Below are positions 56,592-64,000 of a stretch of 64,000 bases of DNA, piece by piece. Each line of letters begins with the position of its first letter. Position 1 is the stretch's first letter. Made by a program: the position numbers and the translations under genes. The stretch covers positions 1-64,000 of the forward strand of contig NZ_JBHOQR010000025.1 in the NCBI RefSeq assembly GCF_042408815.1, written 5' to 3'. Below the pieces are notes generated by a model. It had not been told where the DNA came from, searched no databases, and saw only the letters and a list, made by a program, of their open reading frames with translations. The stretch comes from Thermoflexus sp042408815 (GTDB lineage Bacteria > Chloroflexota > Anaerolineae > Thermoflexales > Thermoflexaceae).

Positions 56592-57668
56592 ATGTCCCGT
56601 TATGTTCTCCGCCGTATAGCGGCGATGATCCCGGTGCTCTTCGGGATCCTGCTGGTGGTGTTCGTGATGGTCCGCCTCATCCCAGGGGACCCCTGTCTGG
56701 TGATGCTGGGGGAGCGGGCCACCAAAGCTCAGTGCGAGGCCTTCAAGGAGCGCTTCGGCCTCCATGATCCCCTCCCGGTTCAATTCGTTCGCTACATCAT
56801 CCAGATCCTCCAAGGGGATCTGGGGACCTCCATCAGCACCGGGAGGCCGGTGGCGGTGATCCTGGCGGAGCGGCTTCCCATGACCATCGAGCTCACCATC
56901 GGGGCGATCCTGTTCGCCACCACCATGGGGATCACCTTGGGGATTCTCTCCGCCATCCATCAGAATTCCCCAGTGGACGTGATGACGATGGTCCTGGCCA
57001 ACATCGGGGTCTCCATGCCGGTGTTCTGGCTGGGCCTGATGCTGGCCTATGTGTTCGCCCTGGCCCTCAAAGATACCCCCCTCTTCCTCCCACCCTCGGG
57101 GCGCCTCTCGCCCGGGATCACCCTGCCGCCGCTGGCCCGGGCATGGGGCCTGGAGGGGGTGGAAGGATTTGCGCAGGTGGCGCTGATCTTCCTTTCGAAT
57201 TCCGCGCTCTTCAACAGCCTGATCACCGGGAATATCGCCGCCTTCTGGGATGCCGTGCGCCATCTGATCCTCCCCTCCGTGGCGGTGGGGACGATCCCGC
57301 TATCCATCATCGCCCGCATGACCCGCTCCAGCCTGCTGGAGGTCCTGGGGGAGGATTATATCCGAACGGCGCGGGCGAAGGGGTTGCGGGAACGGATTGT
57401 GCTGGCCCGTCACGCCATGCGGAACGCCATGATTCCCATCGTCACCGTGGTCGGCCTCCAGACCGGGAGCCTCCTCTCCGGGGCAGTGCTCACCGAGACG
57501 GTGTTCGCCCTGCCCGGGGTGGGAACCCAGCTGGTCTCCGCCATCCTGGCCCGAGACTATCCGGTCGTTCAGGGGTTCACCCTGGCGGTGGCGATCATGT
57601 TCGCTCTGGTGAACCTGATTGTGGACCTTTCCTATGCTTACTTGGATCCCCGGATCCGGCTGGAATAG
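56592..57668 (+). CDS. Peptide/nickel-type ABC transporter permease (DppB-like)
   Basis: The protein has 358 residues with six transmembrane helices. The N-terminal MSRYVLRRIAAMIPVLFGIL and FVMVRLIPGDPC are typical of DppB/OppB, and the EAA loop is YIRTARAKGLRERIVLARHA. A periplasm-side insert of about 60 residues lies between helices 3 and 4. It forms the translocation pore with the DppC-like protein. No binding protein or ATPase gene is adjacent, so the substrate is not known. GGGAG lies upstream of the ATG. Confidence 0.9.
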   Translation: MSRYVLRRIAAMIPVLFGILLVVFVMVRLIPGDPCLVMLGERATKAQCEAFKERFGLHDPLPVQFVRYIIQILQGDLGTSISTGRPVAVILAERLPMTIELTIGAILFATTMGITLGILSAIHQNSPVDVMTMVLANIGVSMPVFWLGLMLAYVFALALKDTPLFLPPSGRLSPGITLPPLARAWGLEGVEGFAQVALIFLSNSALFNSLITGNIAAFWDAVRHLILPSVAVGTIPLSIIARMTRSSLLEVLGEDYIRTARAKGLRERIVLARHAMRNAMIPIVTVVGLQTGSLLSGAVLTETVFALPGVGTQLVSAILARDYPVVQGFTLAVAIMFALVNLIVDLSYAYLDPRIRLE

Positions 57669-57728
57669 CCGACTGTTCCCTGACGTGTAGGGGCCCGTAT
57701 TCAATGCTCAGGAAACAGGTGGAAAGCG

Positions 57729-58670
57729 ATGAGCGCGATTGCGCCTCCTCTGACGAGGGAGCTTTCTGTGCCCCGGCGCTCGCCGACCATGGAGGCTATG
57801 CGCCGCCTGATCCGCCATCGATCCGCCCAGGTGGGCTTTTTCCTCCTGGGCCTGATGGTCTTCGTGGCGATCTTCGCGGATATCATCGCGCCCTATGATC
57901 CGATCAAGCCCCTGAAGGATGTGCAGCGCCGGGCGCCGCCGTGCATCCATCTGTTGGGTTGCCCGCGGGATCAACCTCAACATCTTTTCGGGATCGACGG
58001 CAATAACCGAGATCTGTTCTCCCGGGTGATCTATGGCTCCCGGCTTTCTCTGCAGATCGGCTTTTCCACCATTACCTTTGCCATCATCGTGGGCGGGCTG
58101 TTGGGCGCTGTCGCGGGATATGCGGGGGGCTGGGTGGACAACGTCATCATGCGGGTGATGGATGTGATTCTGGCCTTCCCCAGTCTGCTGCTGGCCATTG
58201 CCATCGTCAGCGTGCTGGGGCCGGGGCTGATCAATGCCCTGCTGGCCATCGGCTTCGTCTCCATCCCGGTCTACGCCCGCATCGTCCGGGCGGCCGTCCT
58301 GGCCGTGAAGGAGCTGGATTACGTGATGGCCGCCCGAGCGGTGGGCGCTTCCCCGCTGCGGGTGCTGTTCGTCCATATCCTGCCGAATGCCCTGACTCCC
58401 CTGATCGTCCAGGGCACCCTGGGGATCGCCACCGCTATCCTGGATGCAGCGGCCCTTTCCTTCCTGGGGCTCGGCGCGGAGGTGCCGAAGCCGGAATGGG
58501 GGTTGATGCTGGGGGAAGAGCGAAACAGCGTCTTCAACGCCCCCCATCTGGTGTTTTTCCCGGGCCTGGCCATCATGCTGACAGTGCTGGCCTTCAACCT
58601 GCTGGGGGATGGCCTGCGCGATGCGCTGGATCCCCGGCTGAGCTATCGAGGGTATGAGAGGCGGGTATAG
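57729..58670 (+). CDS. Peptide/nickel-type ABC transporter permease (DppC-like)
   Basis: The protein has 313 residues. The N-terminal helix (AQVGFFLLGLMVFVAIFADI) and APYDPIKP motif are typical of DppC/OppC. The EAA loop is YVMAARAVGASPLRVLFVHI, followed by LPNALTPLIVQGTLGIATAI and the C-terminal GDGLRDALDPRL. It pairs with the DppB-like gene 60 bases upstream. ABC ATPases and the substrate-binding protein must be encoded elsewhere. Confidence 0.92.
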   Translation: MSAIAPPLTRELSVPRRSPTMEAMRRLIRHRSAQVGFFLLGLMVFVAIFADIIAPYDPIKPLKDVQRRAPPCIHLLGCPRDQPQHLFGIDGNNRDLFSRVIYGSRLSLQIGFSTITFAIIVGGLLGAVAGYAGGWVDNVIMRVMDVILAFPSLLLAIAIVSVLGPGLINALLAIGFVSIPVYARIVRAAVLAVKELDYVMAARAVGASPLRVLFVHILPNALTPLIVQGTLGIATAILDAAALSFLGLGAEVPKPEWGLMLGEERNSVFNAPHLVFFPGLAIMLTVLAFNLLGDGLRDALDPRLSYRGYERRV

Positions 58671-58801
58671 GGTTATAGGAATTCCAGCCCTCCGGACGGG
58701 CGGGCCTCGAGGGCACCTGGGGGACGCGGGGGATGGCTCTGGTTTATCGCCGCGGGGCTCCTCCTGTCCGTGGAGGAGCATCCGACAGGGCCCGGAAAGG
58801 C
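58671..58801. other. Intergenic segment between dppC-like gene and alaS promoter
   Basis: The whole gap between genes is 58671-58985 (315 bp). This first part holds a perfect 8-bp hairpin, GCTCCTCC at 58757-58764 with GGAGGAGC at 58772-58779, without a T-tract. It may help end the permease transcript. No gene is seen. Confidence 0.4.
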
Positions 58802-58831
58802 TTGGCGGATTTCTCTAAATAGACATATAAC
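58802..58831 (+). promoter_or_regulatory. Promoter of alaS
   Basis: TTGGCG (58802-58807) and TATAAC (58826-58831) are 18 bases apart in an AT-rich patch. The transcript would begin near 58838, just at the 5' strand of the structured leader element. Confidence 0.5.
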
Positions 58832-58839
58832 TTCTTTTA

Positions 58840-58930
58840 AGGACTTTCGGTCGTCGACCGTTTCCGGGAGGCTTTGATGGGGAGGGGGCCTTCCCGCTTC
58901 CCGGGGCGGGAGCCCAACGGCGTAAGTCCT
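58840..58930 (+). other. Structured leader RNA upstream of alaS
   Basis: AGGACTT (58840-58846) pairs perfectly with AAGTCCT (58924-58930) to close an element of about 90 nt. Inside are a CGGT/ACCG hairpin (58848-58860) and CGGGAGGC pairing with GCCTTCCCG (58865-58872 with 58888-58896, one bulge). CCCGC/GCGGG (58893-58897 with 58906-58910) could compete with the latter. No T-box signature (TGGNACCGCG) is present. It may be a regulatory leader or a processed 5' structure. Confidence 0.4.
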
Positions 58931-58985
58931 GCTTCTTAGAGGATCCTGGGGTTGTGGATGATCCTGATGAGGGAGCAGTGAGGAT

Positions 58986-61742
58986 ATGGAGAAGCGGAAT
59001 CCGGTTCGGATGAGCGCGGCGCAGATCCGACAAGCCTTCCTGGACTTTTTCGCGGCCCGGGGCCACACCATCGTTCCCAGCTCTTCCTTGGTGCCCGTGG
59101 GGGATCCCACCCTGCTTTTCACTAACGCGGGGATGAACCAGTTCAAGAACGTCTTCCTGGGCCTGGAGACCCGCCCCTACAAGCGGGCGGCCTCGGTCCA
59201 GAAGTGCATGCGGGTCTCGGGGAAGCACAACGACCTGGAGAACGTCGGCCCCAGCCCGCGCCATCATACTTTCTTTGAGATGCTAGGGAATTTCTCCTTC
59301 GGCGACTATTTCAAACGCGAAGCCATCCATTACGCTTTTGAGTGCCTGACGCAGGTCTACGGTCTGGATCCTGAGCGGCTGGTCTTCACGGTTCACCAGG
59401 ACGACGATGAGGCTTACCGGGTCTGGGTGGAGGAAATCGGGGCCCCACGGGAGCGTGTCTTCCGCATGGGGGATAAGACCAACTTCTGGATGATGGGGGA
59501 CACCGGCCCCTGTGGGCCAACCTCCGAGATCCACTACGATTGGGGGCCGGAGCATTGCACCTGCGGCGATCCGAATTGCAGCGTGGCCCTGGATAACGGC
59601 TGCGATCGCTGGCTGGAGCTCTGGAACCTGGTGTTCATGCAATTCGATCAGAAGGCCGATGGGACCCGGGTGCCCCTGCCCCGACCGGGGGTGGATACGG
59701 GGATGGGGCTGGAGCGCCTAGCGGCGGTGCTTCAAGGGGTGTTCTCCAACTACGAGACGGATCTATTCGTCCCCATCATCGAGCGGACCCGGGAGATCCG
59801 CGGGCACACCCGCGCGGAGATGGAAGCCCACATCGTGGCCTACCGGGTGATCGCCGATCACACCCGCGCGGCCTCCTTCCTCATCGCCGATGGGGTCCTG
59901 CCGGGGAACGTCGGCCGCGGTTACGTGCTGCGGATGATCATCCGCCGTGCCGCCCGCTTCGGCCGCAAGATCGGCTTCGAGGAGCCTTTCATGGCCCGGG
60001 TGGCCGAGGCGGTGATCGAGATCATGAGTGGCCATTACCGGGAGCTGGTGGACCGCCGGGAGCATATCTTCCGCACCCTCACCCAGGAGGAGGAACGTTT
60101 CCTGCGCACCCTGGACTTGGGGCTCTCCCGCCTGGAGGAGGTGCTGGAAGCGGTGGCCGCCCGCGGCGAGCGGGTGGTGTCCGGGGAGGAGGTCTTTCGG
60201 CTTTACGACTCCTACGGGTTGCCCCTGGAGATCACCCGGGATGTGGCCCGGGAGCGGGGGTTCATCGTGGACGAGGTGGGCTTTCAGCGGGCGATGGCCC
60301 AGCAGCGGGAGCGGGCCCGGGCCACCGAGCGCTTTGAGTGGGATACCGAGCAGCTGGCCCGCTACCGCCGGCTGCTGGCAATGCTCCAGGATAGGGGCCT
60401 GGTGGGCGATCAGGGGGTGGAATACGATCCTTACAGCGGGACGGAGCGTGAAACCACGGTGGCGGCCCTCCTGGTGAACGGAGAGCCCGTCCAGGTGGCC
60501 CGTCCCGGGGATCGGGTCGAGGTGGTTCTACCGGCCACCTGCTTCTATGTGGAAAGCGGCGGCCAGGTGAGCGACATCGGCCATATCGCTCGTTATCCCG
60601 AGGGCGGCGGCGACCCGCTGTGGGAGATCGAGGTGGAGGATACTCGTCAGCCCATTCCCGGCCTCATTGTCCACGTCGGCCGGGTGAAGTCCGGCCATCC
60701 CCGGGTGGGGGATCCGGCGTGGGCGGTGGTGGATTTCGAACGCCGCTGGGATATCATGCGCAACCATACGGCCACCCACCTGCTCCACGCCGAGCTGCGC
60801 TCCCTGCTGGGCACCCATGTAGTTCAGGCCGGCTCCCTGGTGGCGCCGGATCGCCTGCGCTTCGACTTCACCCACGGAGCGCTCCTCAGCCAGGACGAGC
60901 TGGACGCGATCGTCTACGACATTAATACGGCCATCCTGATGGATTACCCGGTGAACGTCAGCTATGAGCCGTATTCGCAGGCAATCGCCAGCGGCGCGAT
61001 GGCCCTGTTCGGCGAGAAATATGGGGAGATCGTCCGGGTGGTCCGCATCGGATGGCCCGACGAGCCGCCCATTAGCGCCGAGCTCTGCGGCGGAACCCAT
61101 GTCTACAACACCTCCCAGATCGGCGCCTTCGTGGTGACCTATGAGGGCGGCGTGGGCTCCGGCGTTCGACGCCTGGAGGCGGTCACCGGCCGGGAGGCGG
61201 TGCGCCTTATCCAGGACCGTATGCGCCGCCTCACCCATGCGGCCACTTACTTGGAGGTGCGGCCGGAGGAGGTGGACCGTAAGGTCCTGGACCTCCTGGA
61301 CCGGATCCAGTTCCTGGAGAAGGAGCTCGCCCGGCTGCGCCGGGAGGTCGCTCGTCAGGAGTTCGAGGCAATGTTCCGCCAGGCCGAGCGGGTCGGAGAG
61401 ATCACTGTGCTGGCGGCCCAGAGTCGGGTGGGGGATATCGAGCAGCTGCGGGAGATGACGGATTGGTTCCGCGAGCGGGTGCGGGCCAATGGGGTGATCG
61501 TGCTGGCCTCGGTGATCGGCGGGCGGCCGAGCTTTGTGGCGGCCGTCACCCCCGATCTTGCCGAGCGGGGGCTGGATGCTGTGCGGGTAGTGCGGGCGGT
61601 GGCCCAGGTGGTGGGCGGCAGCGGCGGCGGTCGGCCTACCCTGGCCCAGGCCGGCGGCCGCGACGTGAGCAAGATCGGCGAGGCCCTCCACCAGGCCCCT
61701 CGTCTGGTCTCCGAATGGCTGAAGCGCTCGGCCGCTTCATGA
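58986..61742 (+). CDS. alaS: Alanyl-tRNA synthetase
   Basis: The protein has 918 residues, the full length for a bacterial AlaRS. The aminoacylation domain has the class II motifs (FFAARGHTIVPSSSLVPVGD, MRVSGKHNDLENVGPSPRHH, DTGMGLERLAAVLQG). The editing domain has the zinc ligands HTATHLLHAEL and AELCGGTHVYN. The C-Ala domain ends with GGSGGGRPTLAQAGG. A zinc-cluster-like insertion with Cys pairs (EHCTCGDPNC) is present in the N-terminal domain, as in some bacteria. It charges tRNA-Ala in the cytoplasm. GAGG precedes the ATG, and a strong terminator follows the stop. Confidence 0.97.
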   Translation: MEKRNPVRMSAAQIRQAFLDFFAARGHTIVPSSSLVPVGDPTLLFTNAGMNQFKNVFLGLETRPYKRAASVQKCMRVSGKHNDLENVGPSPRHHTFFEMLGNFSFGDYFKREAIHYAFECLTQVYGLDPERLVFTVHQDDDEAYRVWVEEIGAPRERVFRMGDKTNFWMMGDTGPCGPTSEIHYDWGPEHCTCGDPNCSVALDNGCDRWLELWNLVFMQFDQKADGTRVPLPRPGVDTGMGLERLAAVLQGVFSNYETDLFVPIIERTREIRGHTRAEMEAHIVAYRVIADHTRAASFLIADGVLPGNVGRGYVLRMIIRRAARFGRKIGFEEPFMARVAEAVIEIMSGHYRELVDRREHIFRTLTQEEERFLRTLDLGLSRLEEVLEAVAARGERVVSGEEVFRLYDSYGLPLEITRDVARERGFIVDEVGFQRAMAQQRERARATERFEWDTEQLARYRRLLAMLQDRGLVGDQGVEYDPYSGTERETTVAALLVNGEPVQVARPGDRVEVVLPATCFYVESGGQVSDIGHIARYPEGGGDPLWEIEVEDTRQPIPGLIVHVGRVKSGHPRVGDPAWAVVDFERRWDIMRNHTATHLLHAELRSLLGTHVVQAGSLVAPDRLRFDFTHGALLSQDELDAIVYDINTAILMDYPVNVSYEPYSQAIASGAMALFGEKYGEIVRVVRIGWPDEPPISAELCGGTHVYNTSQIGAFVVTYEGGVGSGVRRLEAVTGREAVRLIQDRMRRLTHAATYLEVRPEEVDRKVLDLLDRIQFLEKELARLRREVARQEFEAMFRQAERVGEITVLAAQSRVGDIEQLREMTDWFRERVRANGVIVLASVIGGRPSFVAAVTPDLAERGLDAVRVVRAVAQVVGGSGGGRPTLAQAGGRDVSKIGEALHQAPRLVSEWLKRSAAS

Positions 61743-61757
61743 GCTCCCTTCCTTACA

Positions 61758-61790
61758 AACCGGGGAGGCTGCGGTGGCCTCCCCGGTTTT
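61758..61790 (+). terminator. Intrinsic terminator of alaS
   Basis: AACCGGGGAGGC and GCCTCCCCGGTT form a perfect 12-bp stem with a 7-base loop, ending in TTTT, 15 bases after the alaS stop. Confidence 0.92.
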
Positions 61791-61809
61791 CCCCTGGAGA
61801 CCCCGCTGA

Positions 61810-62013
61810 TCACCGCGGAATCCACGGCAGGTCGTCCCGATACACCTTCGGCACCACGCGGAGGATCACCGTCAGGTCTTGCTCCGCTCCCTCGATGGAG
61901 AGCGCCATCAGCGCCCATGGTGTCGCCCGCACCCGGATCGTCGGGGTATACCCTCCGATCGGCTTCCCTGTCGGATCGGCCTCGAACCCGGATCCATTCA
62001 CGGCATGGGATAG
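61810..62013 (-). pseudogene. Orphan coding fragment (C-terminal 67 residues of an unknown protein)
   Basis: This frame has strong GC-rich codon bias and protein-like composition: GSLSHAVNGSGFEADPTGKP, then TPTIRVRATPWALMALSIEG and LTVILRVVPKVYRDDLPWIP before a TGA at 61810. It has no credible start codon or ribosome site. Upstream in the same frame the sequence is a shadow of the next gene. It begins within a few bases of that gene's stop, in another frame. It may be an extension of the upstream gene cut off by a frameshift, or a truncated remnant of another gene. No family is recognised. Confidence 0.5.
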
Positions 62014-62014
62014 G

Positions 62015-62842
62015 CTACCGTTGCCACCAGTCCTTGCGGGAACGGGGATCCATGAAGACATTGTTGTCCCGGACCCCCACATCGATCTGGGTCCCCCGCG
62101 CGCGGCCGAAGGGCTGGCCACCCCGCAATGCCGGCAGCTGGCTCCGCCCCCATGCGTTCCACTGTCGGTAAAGCTGGAGCAGGGAGGGCTCCACACAGAT
62201 GTTTGTGATGTATACGGTGTATCCCTGCGCCGTGCTGTCCTCCGCCGTATATTTCAGCGTGATCTGGTTCTCATCGGCATACAGGACGTGGGCATCGAAT
62301 CCGCCCCCAATATCGTAGCCGCTGTCCGGAACGTAAAGAACCTCTCCGGGATGGACGGCAAGGCCTGCCACGCTGACCGGCGGCCATCCCGGCGGGGGCG
62401 GCAATGGCTGGTGGTTCTGCCAGTCCCACCCATTGTTTTTATATACATTCAGGAAAACCGGGATCCGATGGTCTCCGAAAAGGAAACGAAACTGCGGCGC
62501 GCGGTTGTCGAACTCCCCTACATCATCCACGAGCCCCTTATGCTCGTTGACCGCCTGATAGCCCAGGAGAAGCAGGTTGTAATCCGGGTTATCGGCGACA
62601 TTGAATGAAACGGGTGAGATAACGGGGAAGACCTCGTAGGAGGCGCCAGGGATAGGCTCACAAACACTGCGGGAGATCAGCGGAAGATAGACCCGATAGG
62701 TCGCTTGGGGACTGGAGGAGGTCCGAATAGCCGGAGAGCGGGGAGGGGTGGGATTCCCCTTAGAAGCCCCGACGAAGATCTGCGCCAGTCCAAGGACTAC
62801 CGTCCCGACGGTTCCTGCGATCCACGGGTGTTTCCCGGGCAT
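62015..62842 (-). CDS. Secreted protein of unknown function with YRVYLPLISR segment
   Basis: The protein has 275 residues. A signal-peptide-like helix lies at about 8-26, followed by a Ser/Pro-rich linker and the TYRVYLPLISR segment at 48-58. The mature part is rich in aromatic and Gly/Asp residues (VADNPDYNLLLLGYQAV, DHRIPVFLNVYKNNGWDWQN, YVPDSGYDIGGGFDAHVLYA) and ends NVFMDPRSRKDWWQR. I recognise no catalytic motif. A possible frameshift lies at its 3' end, since a well-coding fragment continues in another frame. It follows the CAP-domain gene by 85 bases on the same strand. Confidence 0.65.
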   Translation of the reverse strand: MPGKHPWIAGTVGTVVLGLAQIFVGASKGNPTPPRSPAIRTSSSPQATYRVYLPLISRSVCEPIPGASYEVFPVISPVSFNVADNPDYNLLLLGYQAVNEHKGLVDDVGEFDNRAPQFRFLFGDHRIPVFLNVYKNNGWDWQNHQPLPPPPGWPPVSVAGLAVHPGEVLYVPDSGYDIGGGFDAHVLYADENQITLKYTAEDSTAQGYTVYITNICVEPSLLQLYRQWNAWGRSQLPALRGGQPFGRARGTQIDVGVRDNNVFMDPRSRKDWWQR

Positions 62843-62927
62843 TCAAACCTCCCGCTTTGAGATCGGACAGCTCGGCGAGCGTTTCAGAGGGGGGGCGCCT
62901 TCGGCGCTTTGTTCTGCGTTCAAGGCG

Positions 62928-63935
62928 TCAACGAACTTCCGCTTCCCCAGCAGCTATGGCCTGGGTGTTGCTCGAAGCCACGAAGAACGACCATGTGTAA
63001 GCCTGCCCGTTTACCGTGAGGGAGACGGTGTAGCGCGAGCCCGGGTGAAGGGGATCCCGCGGGATCAGAACCACTGCATCCCGGCCATCCAGGATGGCCC
63101 GGCCCAGGGACTGCTGCGCGGGATCCGGGTTCCGGTAGGTGGTTTCATCGAATACGCAGTGCTCCACAGGCGCTCCATCCCGCCACAGCGCATGGCCGTT
63201 CACACTGGGGGTCAGGGAGCCCGTTCCCAGGAGCAACAGGATGGGCAGGCCGGTGGGGGCGCTGTAGCCACATGAGGCCAGGGGATCCGGATATTCTCCG
63301 ACCTGGAAGGCGCGCAAAGGCGTAACCCTTCCATCGCCAGGCCAGCGGATGGGGAAAGAGACGCCCACGGCGCTGGATCCCCGGCCGCGGAGGATATCCA
63401 GGGCAGCTCCCATCTGCCATCCCCCATCCGCCTCCCGATATGATCCATAGCCGACCCGGGTCAGCCGAGGATCCAGCATGCCCACCGCATGGAAGGGGGC
63501 CTGCATCCATACGTCGATGGCATAGCTGTCCGGAGCGTTGGCGTTGGCGCTGACCATGACATTCGCATTCTGCCCGCACTCATCTCCTTCCCGGGTATAC
63601 CACGGGTTCTGGGGATCTTCCCCATGCGTGATGAGATCGGTTTTCACCATATATCGGGCGTGCTTCCAGCATCCATCGTTCCAGGTAGGCTCTTCGATCA
63701 CCGGTGGCAGCCCGGCCATGGCGCGATAGGCATTCAGGCGGGAAAGCCACTCGGCGGGAAGAGTCGTCGGCGCACGGAGCACGAAGGGGAGGAAAACCCG
63801 ATAGGTAAGCGCACTCTCCGCGGCCTCCACGCGCGCGGCTGTCTCGACCGGAGCCATGGCGTTCCCTCTATGAAGCAATAGCCCCAGCCACACCAGCCCC
63901 GCAATCCCCCATCCGATTCCCCACCGCCGGATCAT
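62928..63935 (-). CDS. Secreted CAP-domain (SCP/PR1) protein
   Basis: The protein has 335 residues. A signal-peptide-like helix lies at about 8-26 and the linker contains TYRVFLPFVLR at 44-54. The CAP domain follows: LSRLNAYRAMAGLPPVIEEP, WNDGCWKHARYMVKTDLITH, and VWMQAPFHAVGMLDPRLTRV, with His and Glu at the usual pocket positions. The C-terminal 120 residues form a beta-rich domain (RYTVSLTVNGQAYTWSFFVA). The family is extracellular, with lipid-binding or protease-like proposals; the role here is unknown. The remaining 65 bases of the window hold its upstream region. Confidence 0.83.
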   Translation of the reverse strand: MIRRWGIGWGIAGLVWLGLLLHRGNAMAPVETAARVEAAESALTYRVFLPFVLRAPTTLPAEWLSRLNAYRAMAGLPPVIEEPTWNDGCWKHARYMVKTDLITHGEDPQNPWYTREGDECGQNANVMVSANANAPDSYAIDVWMQAPFHAVGMLDPRLTRVGYGSYREADGGWQMGAALDILRGRGSSAVGVSFPIRWPGDGRVTPLRAFQVGEYPDPLASCGYSAPTGLPILLLLGTGSLTPSVNGHALWRDGAPVEHCVFDETTYRNPDPAQQSLGRAILDGRDAVVLIPRDPLHPGSRYTVSLTVNGQAYTWSFFVASSNTQAIAAGEAEVR

Positions 63936-64000
63936 TGCCTTCGACTTTGGGTTTGAAAAATGTTGGTTATAGCCATTCTACGAAGGGGAATGCAGGTTGT

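Noticed and set aside
58964..58970. CTGATGA, as in hammerhead ribozymes
   Set aside because: The following GAAA core and the three stems are missing.

Overview
The window looks like a chromosomal segment of a thermophilic member of the Chloroflexota, probably the Anaerolineae/Thermoflexus side of the phylum. This is an inference from gene content and style. The DNA is GC-rich and the 23S rRNA helices are GC-rich. There is a thermophilic-type M29 aminopeptidase and an archaeal-type mevalonate operon. Secreted proteins share a short YRVYLPLVLR-like segment, and several small families are typical of that phylum. No plasmid, phage, IS element or CRISPR array is visible.

Layout. 1-4228 (minus): start of a membrane-anchored c-type cytochrome, then a GH130 protein and a GT4 glycosyltransferase with an extra C-terminal alpha-toroid domain. 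4647-11919 (plus): a GDP-mannose to GDP-deoxyhexose pair (reductase and Gmd), a phosphohexomutase, TatD, a long-chain polyprenyl diphosphate synthase, a GT2 enzyme and a HAD phosphatase. 11965-12510 (minus): a frameshifted pseudogene of a surface protein. 12589-19369 (minus): a GH63-like hydrolase, two Tad-pilus-type genes, a NadD-like enzyme and the NAD(P)HX repair enzyme Nnr. 19598-27629: an ASCH-domain protein facing a GNAT/ABC-ATPase fusion, then sfsA, queA, a DUF3109 protein, an M29 aminopeptidase, a methyltransferase and rsmA.

28165-32418 is the most striking region. tRNA-Ile and tRNA-Ala have their own promoter. They are followed by a separately promoted 23S rRNA gene that has boxB/boxA-like leader elements, an 18-bp processing stem and a palindromic terminator. 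No 16S or 5S gene is present. The 23S gene is interrupted after position 1931 (E. coli numbering) by a 702-nt group I intron carrying a LAGLIDADG homing endonuclease gene in its P8 loop.

32437-37862: an orphan ABC permease, a 52-residue membrane peptide gene, a GT4 enzyme, a Helicase_C_3-type protein and a DedA protein. 38189-43139 (minus): HMG-CoA reductase, a HicB/DinB fusion, HMG-CoA synthase, thiolase and DUF35. Together the thiolase, synthase, DUF35 protein and reductase convert acetyl-CoA to mevalonate, which should feed isoprenoid chains of the kind made by the prenyl synthase at 9059. 43373-52718: a secreted GH39/GH5-like hydrolase, a GT4 enzyme, a beta-oxidation-type trio with one apparently catalytically dead dehydrogenase paralogue, a degenerate GH3-like membrane protein and a CoA-binding protein. 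52788-61742: tRNA-Arg, a DUF4870-like protein, recJ, a flippase-like protein, two peptide-ABC permeases and alaS with a structured leader. 61810-63935 (minus): an orphan coding fragment and two secreted proteins, one of them a CAP-domain protein.
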